From: Burkholderiales bacterium
GTDB taxonomy: Bacteria; Pseudomonadota; Gammaproteobacteria; Burkholderiales; Burkholderiaceae_C
Assembly (NCBI GenBank): GCA_947453585.1
Contig: CANGHQ010000131.1
Location: 1 to 5,896 of the forward strand
Direction of reading: 5' to 3'
Length of the DNA: 5,896 nucleotides
Below the pieces are notes generated by a model. The model was not told the origin of the DNA. It saw only the letters and a list, made by a program, of their open reading frames with translations, and did no database searches. The position numbers were made by a program, and so were the translations under genes. Positions 5,331-5,896 of this stretch are shown one piece after another. The first letter of the stretch is position 1. Every line of letters begins with the position of its first letter.

Positions 5331-5896
5331 ATGGCAAACCGCCTTACCCAAATCGCCACCCGTACCGGAGACGGCGGCACCACCGGCCTGGGCGACAACA
5401 GCCGCGTCTCCAAAAACAGCCTGCGTGTGCACGCCATGGGCGACGTGGACGAACTCAACTGCCACATCGGCGTGCTCTTGTGCGAAGCCATGCCCGAGGG
5501 CGTGCGCATCGTTCTGGTGGAAATCCAGCACCAGTTGTTCAACCTGGGCGGCGAGTTGTCGATACCGGGCTTTGAGTTGCTCAAGGGCGAGGCGGTGTTG
5601 GCGCTCGACGAGGCCTTGGGCGCCTACAACGCTGACCTGCCCCGCCTGCAAGAATTCATCTTGCCCGCTGGCAGCCGCGCCGCAGCCCTGGCCCATGTCT
5701 GCCGCACGGTGGCACGCCGCGCCGAGCGCGCCGTGGTGGCGTTGGGCAACGAAGAGGCGCTGAAAGAGACGCCGCGCCAGTACCTCAACCGCCTGTCCGA
5801 TTTGATGTTTGTGCTGGCCCGCGTCTTGAACCGCTACCGGACCGACGGCACGGTGGGCGACGACGTGTACTGGAAAAGCGAGCGCATGGCGCGCGC
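5331..5896 (+). CDS. PduO-type ATP:cob(I)alamin adenosyltransferase, 3'-truncated
   Basis: This enzyme moves the adenosyl group of ATP onto cob(I)alamin or cob(I)yrinic acid a,c-diamide to make adenosylcobalamin, acting as a cytosolic trimer and often handing the cofactor to methylmalonyl-CoA mutase or similar enzymes. The frame is open from ATG 5331 to the window end, giving 188 residues, which is close to the family length, so only a few residues should be missing. Motifs of the PduO family are all present: the ATP-binding N terminus TRTGDGGTTGLGDNSRVSK at 10-28, GDVDELNCHIG at 37-47, QHQLFNLGGELS at 66-77, FILPAGSRAAALAHVCRTVARRAER at 109-133 and YLNRLSDLMFVLARVLN at 151-167. The last contains the Arg and Asn typical of the active site. 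A 119-bp spacer separates it from the par unit, so it may have its own promoter. No cobalamin riboswitch is visible in that short spacer. Confidence 0.95.
   Translation, partial: MANRLTQIATRTGDGGTTGLGDNSRVSKNSLRVHAMGDVDELNCHIGVLLCEAMPEGVRIVLVEIQHQLFNLGGELSIPGFELLKGEAVLALDEALGAYNADLPRLQEFILPAGSRAAALAHVCRTVARRAERAVVALGNEEALKETPRQYLNRLSDLMFVLARVLNRYRTDGTVGDDVYWKSERMAR

Noticed and set aside
1..5896. oriC or DnaA-box cluster near parAB
   Set aside because: No DnaA-box consensus (TTATCCACA or its complement) or AT-rich unwinding region was seen; the origin is probably nearby but outside the window.

Overview
The window looks like a stretch of betaproteobacterial chromosome, most likely from the order Burkholderiales and probably the Comamonadaceae (Rhodoferax/Polaromonas-like). 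The basis is high GC, the style of the ParA, ParB, RsmG and LysE proteins, and the rsmG-(lysE)-parA-parB order, which is typical of the area near the chromosomal origin. This placement comes from remembered family features, not from a search. All genes are on the + strand. There are no IS elements, CRISPR arrays, tRNAs or rRNAs, and no oriC/DnaA-box cluster was seen.

Layout: (1) 2-547, the 3' part of rsmG (16S rRNA G527 N7-methyltransferase), cut by the window edge. (2) 643-1257, a LysE/RhtB-type amino-acid exporter. (3) 1258-1328, a short spacer holding a parS-like palindrome and a terminator-like hairpin. (4) 1329-5211, a tight run of five genes: parA, an RBBP9/YdeN-type serine hydrolase, parB, a membrane-anchored SAM methyltransferase and a stand-alone HD-GYP protein. 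Junctions in this run are +5, -11, +6 and +1 nt, so it is probably one transcription unit. (5) 5212-5330, a spacer with two inverted repeats and a weak -10-like element. (6) 5331 to the window end, a PduO-type cob(I)alamin adenosyltransferase whose last residues lie outside.

The centre of the window is the chromosome-partition system. Two parS-like sites share an identical 14-bp core in opposite orientation. One lies inside the 3' end of rsmG (474-489) and one just upstream of parA (1271-1286). Together with parA and parB they give the CTP-clamp loader/slider (ParB), its DNA target (parS) and the ATPase that moves the complex (ParA) within about 3.2 kb.

The less ordinary parts are the passengers. 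A serine hydrolase sits between parA and parB and overlaps the parB start. The methyltransferase carries four predicted membrane helices and resembles the FAM173 lysine-methyltransferase layout. The HD-GYP protein has lost the His of its HD dyad (Tyr-Asp instead of His-Asp) and the following Lys, so it may be catalytically altered. No clearly new multi-gene system is proven here. The physical coupling of these three proteins to parAB is the part most worth following.
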